A DNA stretch of 50,482 bases from Flavobacteriaceae bacterium (GCA_021648445.1 JAKISU010000006.1:1-50482), one strand, 5' to 3'. Numbered from the stretch's first letter, positions 1 through 10,410 are shown. Made by a program: numbers and translations. The notes: generated by a model not told the origin, from the letters alone.

Positions 1-212
1 CAACCTTTTTAGATATGAGCAAATTAAAAGACTGAAAATAACTTAATGATTGATAGATTGAATTTGAAAGTTTTACTGTAAAATCAACAGATTCTCACTA
101 CATTTTAAATATAAATTTCTCAAAAAAGATAAAATTGGGTTCTTGTTTTTTGAGAAAACTAAAAAAATCAATTTTTAGAACCCGCCTAAAGATATAAAAT
201 TTCATAATTTGT

Positions 213-275
213 CCGTTCGAGCGCAGTCGAGAACTACAGAGTATGTTAATGTAGGACTCTACTGCGCTCGACTTG
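213..275. repeat. Imperfect inverted repeat (TTCGAGCGCAGTCGAGAA-type arms)
   Basis: Arm 'ccgttcgagcgcagtcgagaac' (~213-234) and arm 'tctactgcgctcgacttgac' (~258-277) are largely reverse complements; intergenic. Confidence 0.6.
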
Positions 276-287
276 ACACTAGTTACA

Positions 288-1541
288 TTACAAATTAGCA
301 GTTTTTTGTTGCTCAATTTCCAGATTAATTAAATGTGCCATAGATGTAATTACTCTATTGTGTTTTTTTACAAAAGGATTTGTTTCATCCCAAACATACC
401 CTGCTAAAACGGCACATATTTTTTCTTTTATTTCAGGATTTTCAGGATGATGGAAAAATATTTTTTGAAGATTTTCTGTGTACCATTCGTTTACATACGT
501 TGCAAAAACAGCAGTACCTCTTTTAATATAGTTGGCGTATTCATTTTTCCAATCTACAATTTCTCCGTTTAATTGCTTCGTAGCTAATTTTGCAGCCAAT
601 AAAGAAGATTCAGTTGCAAAAGCTACTCCCGACGAGAAAATTGGATCTAAAAATTCTGAACTATTCCCTGTTAAAGCATAACCATCTCCATACAATTGTT
701 TTACAGATTTTGAATAATTCTTTATTTTAATGGGTTCAAATAGAAAATCAATATTTTTAAATCTATCATAATAATGAGTAGATAACTTTAACATTTCAGA
801 AAACATTTCTGAAGTATTCCCTTTATAAGATTCTATAAATTCTGTTGAACCGGCAAAACCAATACTTGTATTTCCGTTTGAAAACGGAATTACCCATAAC
901 CAAGCGTTAGTTTTTACAACATCAAATGTTATGAGTGTACCTTCAGTACCATGAGGCCTGTTAGATTCTTTTACATGCGTAAATAAAGAAGAATGTTTTG
1001 GCAAAGGTGATGGTATATCTAAGTTGAGCAATCTAGGTAAAACCCTACCATAACCACTTGAATCTATTATAAATTTCGCATTAATTTCTTGTTCTTCACC
1101 TTTAGTATTTTTAATTGTTGTTATTGATGAAGTGCCATTAAAGGCAACATTAGTAACCTCCCATTCAAAAGCGATACTTACACCTTTACGGATAATCTCA
1201 TTAGCTAAAACATTATCAAAATCTGCCCGAGGTACCTGCCATGTCCAATCCCAACCTTTTGTATATTTTTTACTAAAATCAAAATGACAAACATCATTAC
1301 CTCTTATAAAACGAGCACCATACTTTTTTTCAAAATTTTGCATCTCTAAGCATTCCAGTAGATCTACCTCTTCAAAATGATCCATTGATCTGGGTAATAG
1401 ACTTTCTCCTATAACAAATCTAGGAAATAGAGACTTTTCTACTACCTGAACTGATAGTCCGTTTTTATGCAAATATGCAGCGGCGACACAGCCTGAGGGA
1501 CCGGCACCTATAACTAAAACATCAATATTTTTCTCAATCAT
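288..1541 (-). CDS. FAD-dependent oxidoreductase, flavin-dependent halogenase-like
   Basis: N-terminal VLVIGAGPSGCVAA dinucleotide-binding motif; WLWVIPF (cf. WxWxIP of flavin halogenases); KYGARF and FLDPIFSSGVAFA segments resemble halogenase families. Confidence 0.75.
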   Translation of the reverse strand: MIEKNIDVLVIGAGPSGCVAAAYLHKNGLSVQVVEKSLFPRFVIGESLLPRSMDHFEEVDLLECLEMQNFEKKYGARFIRGNDVCHFDFSKKYTKGWDWTWQVPRADFDNVLANEIIRKGVSIAFEWEVTNVAFNGTSSITTIKNTKGEEQEINAKFIIDSSGYGRVLPRLLNLDIPSPLPKHSSLFTHVKESNRPHGTEGTLITFDVVKTNAWLWVIPFSNGNTSIGFAGSTEFIESYKGNTSEMFSEMLKLSTHYYDRFKNIDFLFEPIKIKNYSKSVKQLYGDGYALTGNSSEFLDPIFSSGVAFATESSLLAAKLATKQLNGEIVDWKNEYANYIKRGTAVFATYVNEWYTENLQKIFFHHPENPEIKEKICAVLAGYVWDETNPFVKKHNRVITSMAHLINLEIEQQKTANL

Positions 1542-1641
1542 TATATTTGTTATAAAAGTTATTGTAAAAGTATTAAATTTGCAGGTTCAAAATAACTAAA
1601 ATTTGATTTAGTTATAAAATTTAAATAAAGTAATTTAGAGA

Positions 1642-3165
1642 ATGCTGGTACTTAAAGGGAAGTTAGATTTGCAAGATTTCTATGAAGTTATTTTTAACGA
1701 AAGCCAAATTAAATTAGATGCTATTTTAATAAAAAGAGTAGAAAAGAGCTTTAATTTTTTAAAAGAATTTTCAGAAAATAAAATAATTTATGGTGTAAAT
1801 ACCGGATTTGGTCCTATGGCTCAGTATAAAATTAAAAATGAAGATAGAATTCAATTACAGTATAACCTAATTAGAAGCCATGCTTCCGGTACAGGAAATC
1901 CACTATCTGCCAAGTATGTTAAATCTGCAATGTTAGCTAGATTAAATACTTTAAGTTTAGGGAATTCAGGAGTTCATAAATCAACTATTGAATTAATGAC
2001 ATCTTTAATTAATAAAGATATTATTCCTTTAATTTATGAACATGGTGGTGTGGGTGCCAGTGGTGATTTAGTACAATTAGCACATTTGGCATTGGTTTTA
2101 ATTGGTGAAGGTGAAGTTTTCTATAAAGGAAAGAGATGTAATACAGAAGAAGTATTTAAGCTAGAAAAATTAACACCTATCAATGTTGAATTACGAGAAG
2201 GCTTAGCATTGATGAATGGTACTTCAGTAATGACAGGTATAGGTATAGTTAATGTAATCTATACAAAACGCTTGTTAAATTGGGTTATTAAATGTTCTGC
2301 GGCAATAAATGAAATAGTACAAGCTTATGATGATCATTTGTCACATGAATTGAATACTACTAAAAAACATAAAGGTCAACAAGAAGTGGCAAAACAAATG
2401 CGTGATCATTTGAAAGATAGTACTTTGACTCGTAGTAGAGAGCAATTTTTATATAATGGAAATGCCAATAGTCCAGTTTTTAAAGAAAAAGTTCAAGAAT
2501 ATTATTCTTTGCGTTGTGTTCCGCAAATTTTAGGACCCGTGTTAGACACACTTAATAATACTCATAAAATACTAGTAGGCGAAGTGAATTCAGCGAATGA
2601 TAATCCAATTGTTGATGTTGAAAAACAACAAGTATATCATGGTGGGAATTTTCACGGAGATTATGTATCTTTAGAGATGGATAAATTAAAGATAGTTGTT
2701 ACTAAAATGTCGATGCTTGCTGAGCGTCAATTAAACTATTTATTGAATTCAAAACTGAACGATATTTTACCACCTTTTGTTAATTTAGGACAGTTAGGTT
2801 TAAATTTCGGAATGCAAGGTGTACAATTTACAGCTACTTCAACGACAGCCGAAAACCAAACATTATCAAACCCAATGTATGTGCATAGCATCCCAAATAA
2901 TAATGACAATCAAGATATTGTAAGTATGGGTACTAATGCAGCTTTAATGACTAAAAAAGTAATAGAAAATTCTTTTGAAGTAGTAGCAATAGAATTGATA
3001 ACCATTGTTCAAGCAATTGAATATTTAAATTTTAAAGATAAAGTTTCTTCTAAAACCAAAATACTATTTGATGACGTTAGAAAATTAGTTCCTGTTTTTA
3101 AAGAAGATGTGGTAATGTATCCTTATGTAAATAAGGTTAAAGAATATTTAATGAATACTAATTAA
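1642..3165 (+). CDS. Aromatic amino acid ammonia-lyase (tyrosine/histidine ammonia-lyase-like)
   Basis: MIO-forming Ala-Ser-Gly in GGVGASGDLVQLAHLAL; NTGFGPMA; family-typical length 507 aa. Confidence 0.9.
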   Translation: MLVLKGKLDLQDFYEVIFNESQIKLDAILIKRVEKSFNFLKEFSENKIIYGVNTGFGPMAQYKIKNEDRIQLQYNLIRSHASGTGNPLSAKYVKSAMLARLNTLSLGNSGVHKSTIELMTSLINKDIIPLIYEHGGVGASGDLVQLAHLALVLIGEGEVFYKGKRCNTEEVFKLEKLTPINVELREGLALMNGTSVMTGIGIVNVIYTKRLLNWVIKCSAAINEIVQAYDDHLSHELNTTKKHKGQQEVAKQMRDHLKDSTLTRSREQFLYNGNANSPVFKEKVQEYYSLRCVPQILGPVLDTLNNTHKILVGEVNSANDNPIVDVEKQQVYHGGNFHGDYVSLEMDKLKIVVTKMSMLAERQLNYLLNSKLNDILPPFVNLGQLGLNFGMQGVQFTATSTTAENQTLSNPMYVHSIPNNNDNQDIVSMGTNAALMTKKVIENSFEVVAIELITIVQAIEYLNFKDKVSSKTKILFDDVRKLVPVFKEDVVMYPYVNKVKEYLMNTN

Positions 3166-3179
3166 AAACTTAAATTATT

Positions 3180-4319
3180 ATGAGAAAAATCATATTTCTA
3201 CTAGTTATGACCCTTTTAGGTCAAACATTAATAGCTCAAAAAGCTGCTTTGGTAAGACAAGATAAAAAATTTGGTTATATAACCGAAAAAGGAGAATGGT
3301 TAATAAAGCCAACGTATGAAAAAGCAAGTAATTTTTCTGATGGTTTAGCAGCTTTTTATAATGGTGATAAATGGGGATTTATTAATGCTAAAGGCGAAGT
3401 AATTATTGAAAGTAAATTTAATAGAGCGAAAGCCTTTGATAGCGGGTTAGCATTAGTTGAAAATAATAAACGTTGGTTTTATATCAATAAAAAAGGAGAA
3501 GAAGTTGATATGCCATCCTCTGAAAAATTATATGATTTTAAAAACGGTATAGCCTATATCAAACGTAATGAAATGATTGGATTAATTAATCCGAGAGGAG
3601 ATATCATTTTAGAACCTGTATACGATAAAATTATGGCTTTTAGAAATGGTCATGCAAAAGTAAGAAAAGGTGAAAGTTGGGGTTTAATTGATAAAAAAGG
3701 AGGAATTGTTATAGATGCTATTTATCAAGAAGTAGGCGATTTTTCTGAAGGAGTAATTAGAGTTAAAAAAAATGAAGTTCATGGAATCATACAAAACGGA
3801 GCTTTTACCAAAGTAGATAATGCATTAAAAATTTGGGATTTTAGAAATGGACAAGCATTAACCTATGCCAGCAGTACTGATAAAAAAGTTGGTTTTATCA
3901 ACAGGAAAGGCGAATGGGTTATCAAACCTCAATATAAAAAAGTGAGAGCTTTTTCAAATGGTTTAGCTCCTGTAACAACTGATGGTAAATTGTGGGGATA
4001 TATAAATGAAGAAGGTACATTGGTAATTCCTATGAAATTTAGAGATGCAGAAATATTTAGTAAAGATGGTTTAGCACCGGTTAAAATTTCAAAATTTTGG
4101 GGTTTTATCAATAAAACTGGAGAGTTGGTAATTGAAGATAAATATGTAATTACTGCCGGAAGTTTTGCTACCATGTTTAAAAAGAATGTTCAAAAAGGAT
4201 TTATTGAAGGGTTATCACGAGTAGGTTATAAAAAGAAATGGGGTTTTATTGATACCAAAGGAAATTTATTAAAAAATACTTGGTTTCAAAACGCAGAACC
4301 ATTTGTTGAAATAAAATAG
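3180..4319 (+). CDS. WG-repeat (KWG) secreted protein
   Basis: Signal peptide followed by many 'WGFINAKGE / WGLIDKKGG / WGYINEEGT' repeats. Confidence 0.85.
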   Translation: MRKIIFLLVMTLLGQTLIAQKAALVRQDKKFGYITEKGEWLIKPTYEKASNFSDGLAAFYNGDKWGFINAKGEVIIESKFNRAKAFDSGLALVENNKRWFYINKKGEEVDMPSSEKLYDFKNGIAYIKRNEMIGLINPRGDIILEPVYDKIMAFRNGHAKVRKGESWGLIDKKGGIVIDAIYQEVGDFSEGVIRVKKNEVHGIIQNGAFTKVDNALKIWDFRNGQALTYASSTDKKVGFINRKGEWVIKPQYKKVRAFSNGLAPVTTDGKLWGYINEEGTLVIPMKFRDAEIFSKDGLAPVKISKFWGFINKTGELVIEDKYVITAGSFATMFKKNVQKGFIEGLSRVGYKKKWGFIDTKGNLLKNTWFQNAEPFVEIK

Positions 4320-4387
4320 GATAGAGCGTTAAGACCCGAGCGAAGCGAACAGATGAACTCCTATAAAAAAAATAAGAGTGTATGAAT

Positions 4388-4409
4388 AAAATGTCTGCTA
4401 GACATTTTT
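4388..4409. terminator. Possible intrinsic terminator/hairpin
   Basis: AAAATGTCT-GCT-AGACATTTT perfect 9-bp stem, 3-nt loop, ending in a T run. Confidence 0.35.
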
Positions 4410-4473
4410 AGCGAATGAGCCGGCTAGCGGGGAGATATTTTCCGATTTAATAAAAGAGTAAAGACAAAGACAT

Positions 4474-5205
4474 ATGAAAGCCGCATTAGTAACAGGAGGG
4501 TCAAGAGGTATAGGTAGTGCTATTTGCGTAAAATTGGCAGAAGACTCTGAATATCATATTTTAATTAATTATCAGTCAAATAAAAAAGCTGCTGAAGAAA
4601 CTTTAAAGCAGGTTCTTGAAAAAGGTGGAAGCGGAGAAATAATCCAGTTTAATGTAGCAGATGCTGATGATGTGAAAACAACATTAGATAAATGGATGAG
4701 TGAAAATAAAGATACATTAATTGAAGTAATTGTAAATAATGCAGGTATTACAAAAGATGGATTGTTTATGTGGATGCCTTCTGATGATTGGCAAAAAGTA
4801 ATCAATACCAGTTTAAATGGTTTCTTTAACGTTACAAATCATTTAATTCAAAAAATGTTGAGTAATAGATATGGCAGAATAATAAATATGGTTTCTGTTT
4901 CCGGTGTAAAAGGTACACCGGGGCAGACTAATTATTCTGCTGCTAAAGGAGCTGTTATAGCTGCAACAAAAGCATTAGCTCAAGAAGTTGCAAAACGAAA
5001 AATAACAGTGAATGCAGTTGCGCCGGGATTTGTCAAAACGGATATGACGTGCGATTTAGATGAAAAAGAATTAAAAAAAATGATACCAATCAACAGATTT
5101 GGTGAAGTTGAAGAAATAGCAGATCTAGTATCTTTTTTAGCATCTAAAAAATCTTCTTATATCACAGGAGAAGTTATTAATATAAATGGCGGTATTTACT
5201 CATAG
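4474..5205 (+). CDS. 3-oxoacyl-ACP reductase (FabG-like SDR)
   Basis: TGGSRGIG, NNAG, YSAAKGA motifs. Confidence 0.92.
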   Translation: MKAALVTGGSRGIGSAICVKLAEDSEYHILINYQSNKKAAEETLKQVLEKGGSGEIIQFNVADADDVKTTLDKWMSENKDTLIEVIVNNAGITKDGLFMWMPSDDWQKVINTSLNGFFNVTNHLIQKMLSNRYGRIINMVSVSGVKGTPGQTNYSAAKGAVIAATKALAQEVAKRKITVNAVAPGFVKTDMTCDLDEKELKKMIPINRFGEVEEIADLVSFLASKKSSYITGEVININGGIYS

Positions 5206-5219
5206 CCGCAAAAAGGAGT

Positions 5220-6437
5220 ATGAATAGAGTTGTTATAACAGGAATGGGTATTTACTCTTGTATTGGGAGTAATCTAAACGAAGTTAAAGATTCTTTATAT
5301 AAAGGAAAATCAGGAATTATTTTTGATGTTGAGCGTGAAGAGTTTGGTTACCGTTCTTCACTAACAGGAATGGTTCCTAAGCCAAACCTTAAAAAAGAAT
5401 TGTCTAGGAGGCAACGAATTAGCTTGGGTGAAGAAGCTCAGTACGCATATATTGCTACTATTGAAGCATTAAAAAACGCCGGTATTGATCAAGATTTTTT
5501 AGATAATAATGAAATAGGTATTTTATATGGTAATGATAGTACAGCAAAATCTATTATTGATTCTGTAGATAAAATTCGAGAAAAAAAAGATACTACCTTA
5601 GTTGGTTCCGGTGCTATTTTTAGAGCAATGAATTCTACTGTAACCATAAATTTATCAACTATCTTTAAATTAAAAGGTATCAACTTTACTGTTAGTGCAG
5701 CATGTGCCAGTGGTTCACATTCTATTGGGATAGGATATCATTTAATCAAAAGTGGTCTGCAAGACACTATTATTTGTGGTGGTGCTCAAGAAATTAATAA
5801 ATATGCCATGGGTAGTTTTGATGGTTTGGGCGTTTTTTCTACTAAAGAACAAGATCCAACCAAAGCATCATCTCCTTTTGATGCTGATAGAGATGGTTTA
5901 GTGCCGAGTGGCGGAGCTGCTACTATAATTTTAGAGAGTTATGAATCGGCAATTAAAAGAGGAGCCACAATTTTAGGAGAAGTAATTGGTTATGGTTTTT
6001 CTTCAAATGGCGATCATATTTCCACTCCTACAGCAGAGGGGCCTACAAGAGCAATGCAAAAAGCAATTGATGATGCAGAAATTATGGCATCTAGCATAGA
6101 TTATGTAAATGCACATGCTACTTCAACACCCATTGGTGATGCGAATGAAGCCAAAGCAATTTTTAATGTTTTTGGAGAAAAAGGACCTTATGTTAGTTCT
6201 ACAAAATCAATGACCGGACATGAATGCTGGATGGCAGGGGCAAGTGAAGTTATTTATTCAATGTTAATGATGCAACACTCATTTATAGCACCTAATATAA
6301 ATTTAAAAACTCCTGATGAAGATGCTGCTAAATTAAATTTAGTTAAGAAAACCCTAAATAAAAAAATTGATGTATTTTTGTCGAATTCTTTTGGGTTTGG
6401 GGGAACAAACTCAGCATTGATAATAAAAAAGATATAA
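5220..6437 (+). CDS. Beta-ketoacyl-ACP synthase (FabF-like)
   Basis: Active-site context AACASGSHSIG, NAHATSTPIGD, KSMTGHECWMAGA, SNSFGFGGTN. Confidence 0.92.
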   Translation: MNRVVITGMGIYSCIGSNLNEVKDSLYKGKSGIIFDVEREEFGYRSSLTGMVPKPNLKKELSRRQRISLGEEAQYAYIATIEALKNAGIDQDFLDNNEIGILYGNDSTAKSIIDSVDKIREKKDTTLVGSGAIFRAMNSTVTINLSTIFKLKGINFTVSAACASGSHSIGIGYHLIKSGLQDTIICGGAQEINKYAMGSFDGLGVFSTKEQDPTKASSPFDADRDGLVPSGGAATIILESYESAIKRGATILGEVIGYGFSSNGDHISTPTAEGPTRAMQKAIDDAEIMASSIDYVNAHATSTPIGDANEAKAIFNVFGEKGPYVSSTKSMTGHECWMAGASEVIYSMLMMQHSFIAPNINLKTPDEDAAKLNLVKKTLNKKIDVFLSNSFGFGGTNSALIIKKI

Positions 6438-6450
6438 TTATTTTAAGAAC

Positions 6451-6693
6451 ATGAAGAAAGAAGATATCATTGAAAAAATAAATGATTTCCTTATAGATGA
6501 ATTTGAAGTTGAGGCTGATGATATTAAACCGGAAGCTGATTTAAAAGAAACGCTAGAATTAGATAGTTTAGATTTTGTTGACCTAGTTGTAGCTATTGAA
6601 GAAAATTTTGGAATAAAATTAGTAGGAGAAGATTTTATAAAGACTAAAACGATGCAAGAGTTTTATGACCTAATTGAAATAAAATTAGGTTAA
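6451..6693 (+). CDS. Acyl carrier protein
   Basis: 80 aa acidic protein with ELDSLDFVDL phosphopantetheine attachment motif. Confidence 0.92.
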   Translation: MKKEDIIEKINDFLIDEFEVEADDIKPEADLKETLELDSLDFVDLVVAIEENFGIKLVGEDFIKTKTMQEFYDLIEIKLG

Positions 6694-6760
6694 AAAAGAA
6701 TGCTCTTCGGAACTTATTTCGGAGTTTGTAGCCAGAAAAAGCATTCCATTTAGAGTACTT

Positions 6761-6922
6761 ATACCAATTTAACATCATAATGTCGCATTGAAATTGTTTA
6801 ATTTTCACAAAATTTTCGTTAAAATAATTGACTATAACAAGGGCTATGCTAAAATATTTTGCCTTAATCTTGTAAAAATTAATTCAATTCAATTATACGA
6901 CACTATAAAATTAAATTGGTAT
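6761..6922. repeat. 162-bp palindromic element, subfamily II copy 1 (core in minus orientation)
   Basis: Ends ATACCAATTTAA...TTAAATTGGTAT. Reverse complement aligns without gaps to the other 162-bp copies: core GGC at positions 60-62 and AACG at 103-106. Confidence 0.85.
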
Positions 6923-6961
6923 TAGAATCAGAAGACATTCAAAAATTTTTATTTTTAGCAA

Positions 6962-7840
6962 ATGGCTCAATGGGAAGGGAAGTCAAGAGGAACAGTTTTA
7001 GGATATAAAATCTTTATTTTTTTTATAAAAAAAGTAGGACTAGGCTCTGCATACTTCATTTTATATTTTGTAGCTTTTTATTTTCTTTTTTTCTCTCCAA
7101 AAGGAACCAAAGCAGCATTTTATTACTTTAAAAAACGGTTAAAATATTCAAGTATAAAAAGCATTTTCAAAGTTTATCAAAGTAACTATAAATTTGGTCA
7201 AACAATTATTGATAAAATTGCCATTTCTTCAGGATTAAGAAATAAATTTACTTATGAGTTTGACGGAGGCGAAGAACTAAAAAAATTACTCAAAAATAAT
7301 CAAGGAGCTATTTTAATAAGTGGTCACGTTGGAAATTTTGAAATTGCAGAATTCTTTTTTAAAGAAATAGATATAAATTCACAAATAAATATAATTACTG
7401 TAGATACAGAGCATAGTGATATTAAAGAATATTTAGAAAGTGTTGCTAAAAAATCTAATATTAATTTAATTCTAATAAAGGAAGATTTTTCACATATATT
7501 TGAAATCAATACTGCGTTAAGTAATAATGAATTAGTATGCTTTACAGGTGATAGGTATTTTGAAGAAACTCGTTTTTTAACTGAAGAATTATTAGGTAAA
7601 GAGGCTAAATTTCCTGCAGGACCATTTTTATTAGCATCTAGATTAAAAGTACCCGTTGCATTTGTGTTTGTTATGAAAGAAACCAATAAACATTATCATT
7701 TATATACTCGTATTGCAACAGTTAAAAATAGAGATGCTCAAGGTCTTTTAAAAGAATACACTAAGATCATGGAGAGGGTATTAAATAAGTATCCGTTACA
7801 ATGGTTTAATTATTTTGATTTTTGGGAAGATATGGACTAA
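6962..7840 (+). CDS. LpxL/HtrB-like lipid A biosynthesis acyltransferase family protein
   Basis: GHVGNFEIAEFF (HX4E-like motif), single N-terminal TM, AGPFLLASRLKVPV. Confidence 0.85.
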   Translation: MAQWEGKSRGTVLGYKIFIFFIKKVGLGSAYFILYFVAFYFLFFSPKGTKAAFYYFKKRLKYSSIKSIFKVYQSNYKFGQTIIDKIAISSGLRNKFTYEFDGGEELKKLLKNNQGAILISGHVGNFEIAEFFFKEIDINSQINIITVDTEHSDIKEYLESVAKKSNINLILIKEDFSHIFEINTALSNNELVCFTGDRYFEETRFLTEELLGKEAKFPAGPFLLASRLKVPVAFVFVMKETNKHYHLYTRIATVKNRDAQGLLKEYTKIMERVLNKYPLQWFNYFDFWEDMD

Positions 7841-7868
7841 TCAGAAAAAATATTTAAAATTTTAACAT

Positions 7869-8792
7869 GTGAAAAATGTACTTGTAATATATTACACTCA
7901 ATCAGGTCAATTATTAGAAATTGCACAAAATGTGGTAAAACAATTAGAAGCATCTGATCAAGTTTCAGTTACTTACCATCAAATTAAACCGGTTGAGTCA
8001 TATAATTTTCCTTGGAAAAAAGATGCTTTTTTTGATGCTTTTCCTGAATCATTTTTACAAATCTCCTGTGAATTAAAAGAACCCAAAGGAGAAATGTTAA
8101 ATAAAACATACGATTTAATAATTTTAGCATATCAAGTTTGGTATTTAACACCATCTATCCCAATAAATTCATTTTTGAAATCTAATAGTGCGAAAAAGGT
8201 TTTAAATAATACTCCGGTTATAACCATAACTGGTTGTAGGAATATGTGGATAATGGCTCAGGAGAAAATAAAATCACTACTTCTTGAAAACCAAGCCAAA
8301 TTAGTAGGTAATATTGCACTAGTTGATCGAAATATAAATCATATAAGTGTCATTACCATCTCTAAATGGATGTTTAGCGGTAAGAAAGAACGCTATTTAG
8401 GTATTTTTCCTAAACCGGGTGTTTCACAAAAAGATATAGACGAATCAGTAAAATTTGGGACACCAATTTTAAGTGATCTTTTAAAGAATGACTACGCTAA
8501 TTTGCAAAATAAATTATTAGAATTAGATGCTGTTCGTATAAAACCATTTCTGGTTCTTGTAGATAAAAGAGCTAATATTCTATTTGGTAAGTGGGCAAAT
8601 TTAATTATTAAAAAAGGGAAAGCCGGAGACCCAAAAAGAGGAAAATGGATAAAAGCTTTTAATTATTATCTATTATTTGCCATTTGGTTAATTGCACCTA
8701 TAGTATTTGTTGTATTTTTGATAACTTATTTACCTTTAACGCGTAAAATAAAAAAAGAAAAAGAGTATTATATGTCTGTCAACTTAAAATAG
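7869..8792 (+). CDS. darA: Dialkylresorcinol condensing enzyme DarA-like
   Basis: Start MKNVLVIYYTQSGQLLEIAQN, FPWKKDAFFDAFPE, flavodoxin-like N-terminus; directly upstream of a darB-like gene. Confidence 0.85.
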   Translation: MKNVLVIYYTQSGQLLEIAQNVVKQLEASDQVSVTYHQIKPVESYNFPWKKDAFFDAFPESFLQISCELKEPKGEMLNKTYDLIILAYQVWYLTPSIPINSFLKSNSAKKVLNNTPVITITGCRNMWIMAQEKIKSLLLENQAKLVGNIALVDRNINHISVITISKWMFSGKKERYLGIFPKPGVSQKDIDESVKFGTPILSDLLKNDYANLQNKLLELDAVRIKPFLVLVDKRANILFGKWANLIIKKGKAGDPKRGKWIKAFNYYLLFAIWLIAPIVFVVFLITYLPLTRKIKKEKEYYMSVNLK

Positions 8793-8838
8793 ACAACAAC
8801 CAAGAATATTACTATTACCAAAGTAGTACAACCAACTA

Positions 8839-9972
8839 ATGAACGAAGTTTACATAACGAGAATTGCTAAATATTTACCTAATGAACCTGTTTCTAATGA
8901 AGAAATGGAAGAAAAACTTGGATGCGTTAACGGAAAACCTTCTAGAGCAAAGCGAATTGTTTTACGTAATAATCAAATTAAAAACAGATATTACGCCATT
9001 GATGATAAAGGCAATATTACTCATAATAATGCTCAATTAACTAAAGAAGCGATTGAATTATTATGTGAAGATAACTTCACAATAAATGATATCGAATTAC
9101 TTTCATGTGGCACTTCAACTCCTGATCAAATATTGCCATCACATGCAGCTATGGTTCATGGTTTTTTAAAAAATGGAAATGTTGAAATTAACTCACCTTC
9201 CGGCGCATGTTGTTCAGGTATGAATGCTTTAAAATATGGTTATTTAGCTATTAAGGCTATTCAAGTTGAAAATGCTGTTTGCACTGGTTCTGAGCGAGTT
9301 TCATCATGGTTAAAGTCTAATAATTTTGATAATGAAGTAAACCACCTAAAAGAATTAGAAGCACAACCGATCATTGCTTTTCACAAAGAATTTTTACGTT
9401 GGATGCTTTCTGATGGAGCAGGAGCAGTATTGTTAGAAAATAAACCGAATGGCGAACTACCGTTAAAGATCGAATGGATGGAAGGTTATTCGTATGCTCA
9501 TGAAATGGAAGCTTGTATGTATGCAGGAGGCGATAAATTAGAGAATGGTTATTTAAAAGCTTGGAGTGAATATGATATAGATGAATGGAGCAAGCAATCT
9601 ATTTTTGCTATAAAGCAAGATGTGAAATTACTAAGCGGTAATATTTTGGAAAAAGGAGTTGATAGCTTAAAAAAAGCGATTAACAAACATAATATTAACC
9701 CAACAGATATAACATATTATTTGCCACACATTTCTTCCTATTATTTCAAAGAAAGATTATATGATGAAATGAAACGACAAGATGTTGAAATACCTTGGAA
9801 AAACTGGTTTATAAATTTAGATAAAGTTGGTAATATTGGAGCGGCTTCAATTTACATTATGTTAGAAGAATTAGTAAATTCCGGTAAATTGGTAAAAGGC
9901 GATACAATATTATTGTCAGTACCCGAAAGTGCAAGATTCTCTTATGCTTATGCATTTCTAACAGTTTGTTAA
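8839..9972 (+). CDS. darB: Beta-ketoacyl-ACP synthase III / DarB-like
   Basis: MNEVYITRIAKYLPNEPVSNEEMEEKLG...NGKPSRAKRIVLRNNQIKNRYYA; GACCSGMNALKYG active-site Cys. Confidence 0.88.
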   Translation: MNEVYITRIAKYLPNEPVSNEEMEEKLGCVNGKPSRAKRIVLRNNQIKNRYYAIDDKGNITHNNAQLTKEAIELLCEDNFTINDIELLSCGTSTPDQILPSHAAMVHGFLKNGNVEINSPSGACCSGMNALKYGYLAIKAIQVENAVCTGSERVSSWLKSNNFDNEVNHLKELEAQPIIAFHKEFLRWMLSDGAGAVLLENKPNGELPLKIEWMEGYSYAHEMEACMYAGGDKLENGYLKAWSEYDIDEWSKQSIFAIKQDVKLLSGNILEKGVDSLKKAINKHNINPTDITYYLPHISSYYFKERLYDEMKRQDVEIPWKNWFINLDKVGNIGAASIYIMLEELVNSGKLVKGDTILLSVPESARFSYAYAFLTVC

Positions 9973-10410
9973 ATGAATCAATCAAATGATGATATATTAG
10001 ACAATGTAACTATTGAAGATTTGATTCCTCAAAAAGTGCCATTTGTTATGGTAGATAAGCTAATACAGTATTCTGACGATAAAATTATAGCCGGATTAAC
10101 CATTCAGAGAAATAATATCTTCATAAAAAATACAATATTTACAGAGCCGGGTTTAATTGAACATATGGCTCAAACAATTGCACTGCATACAGGTTATCAA
10201 TATTTTCTTAAAAATTTGCCGGCACCCACAGGTTATATAGGTTCAATAAAAAAAGTTGAAATAAAAAAGCTACCTAAGTTGGGTGATGAAATAAAAACAA
10301 CTGTTTCTATATTGCATGAAATAATGGAGGTTACGCTGGTGAATATTAGCGTAGAGCTGAATAATGAAGAAATAGCTTGTGGCGAAATGAAAACGGTTTT
10401 AGCAAAATAA
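9973..10410 (+). CDS. Hotdog-fold 3-hydroxyacyl-ACP dehydratase-like protein
   Basis: DLIPQKVPFVMVDKLIQY and EHMAQTIALHTGY typical of FabZ/ApeP-like proteins. Confidence 0.8.
   Translation: MNQSNDDILDNVTIEDLIPQKVPFVMVDKLIQYSDDKIIAGLTIQRNNIFIKNTIFTEPGLIEHMAQTIALHTGYQYFLKNLPAPTGYIGSIKKVEIKKLPKLGDEIKTTVSILHEIMEVTLVNISVELNNEEIACGEMKTVLAK

Noticed and set aside
98-316. 72-aa minus-strand ORF
   Set aside because: Low-complexity AT-rich translation spanning an inverted repeat and overlapping the 3' end of the flavoenzyme gene; no recognisable domain.
1574-1581. Possible Bacteroidota -7 box TAAATTTG upstream of the ammonia-lyase gene
   Set aside because: No -33 TTG at the expected ~19-nt spacing; an AT-rich region makes such matches likely by chance.
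3929-4174. 81-aa minus-strand ORF inside the WG-repeat gene and similar short antisense ORFs across the window
   Set aside because: Shadow ORFs opposite well-supported coding genes.
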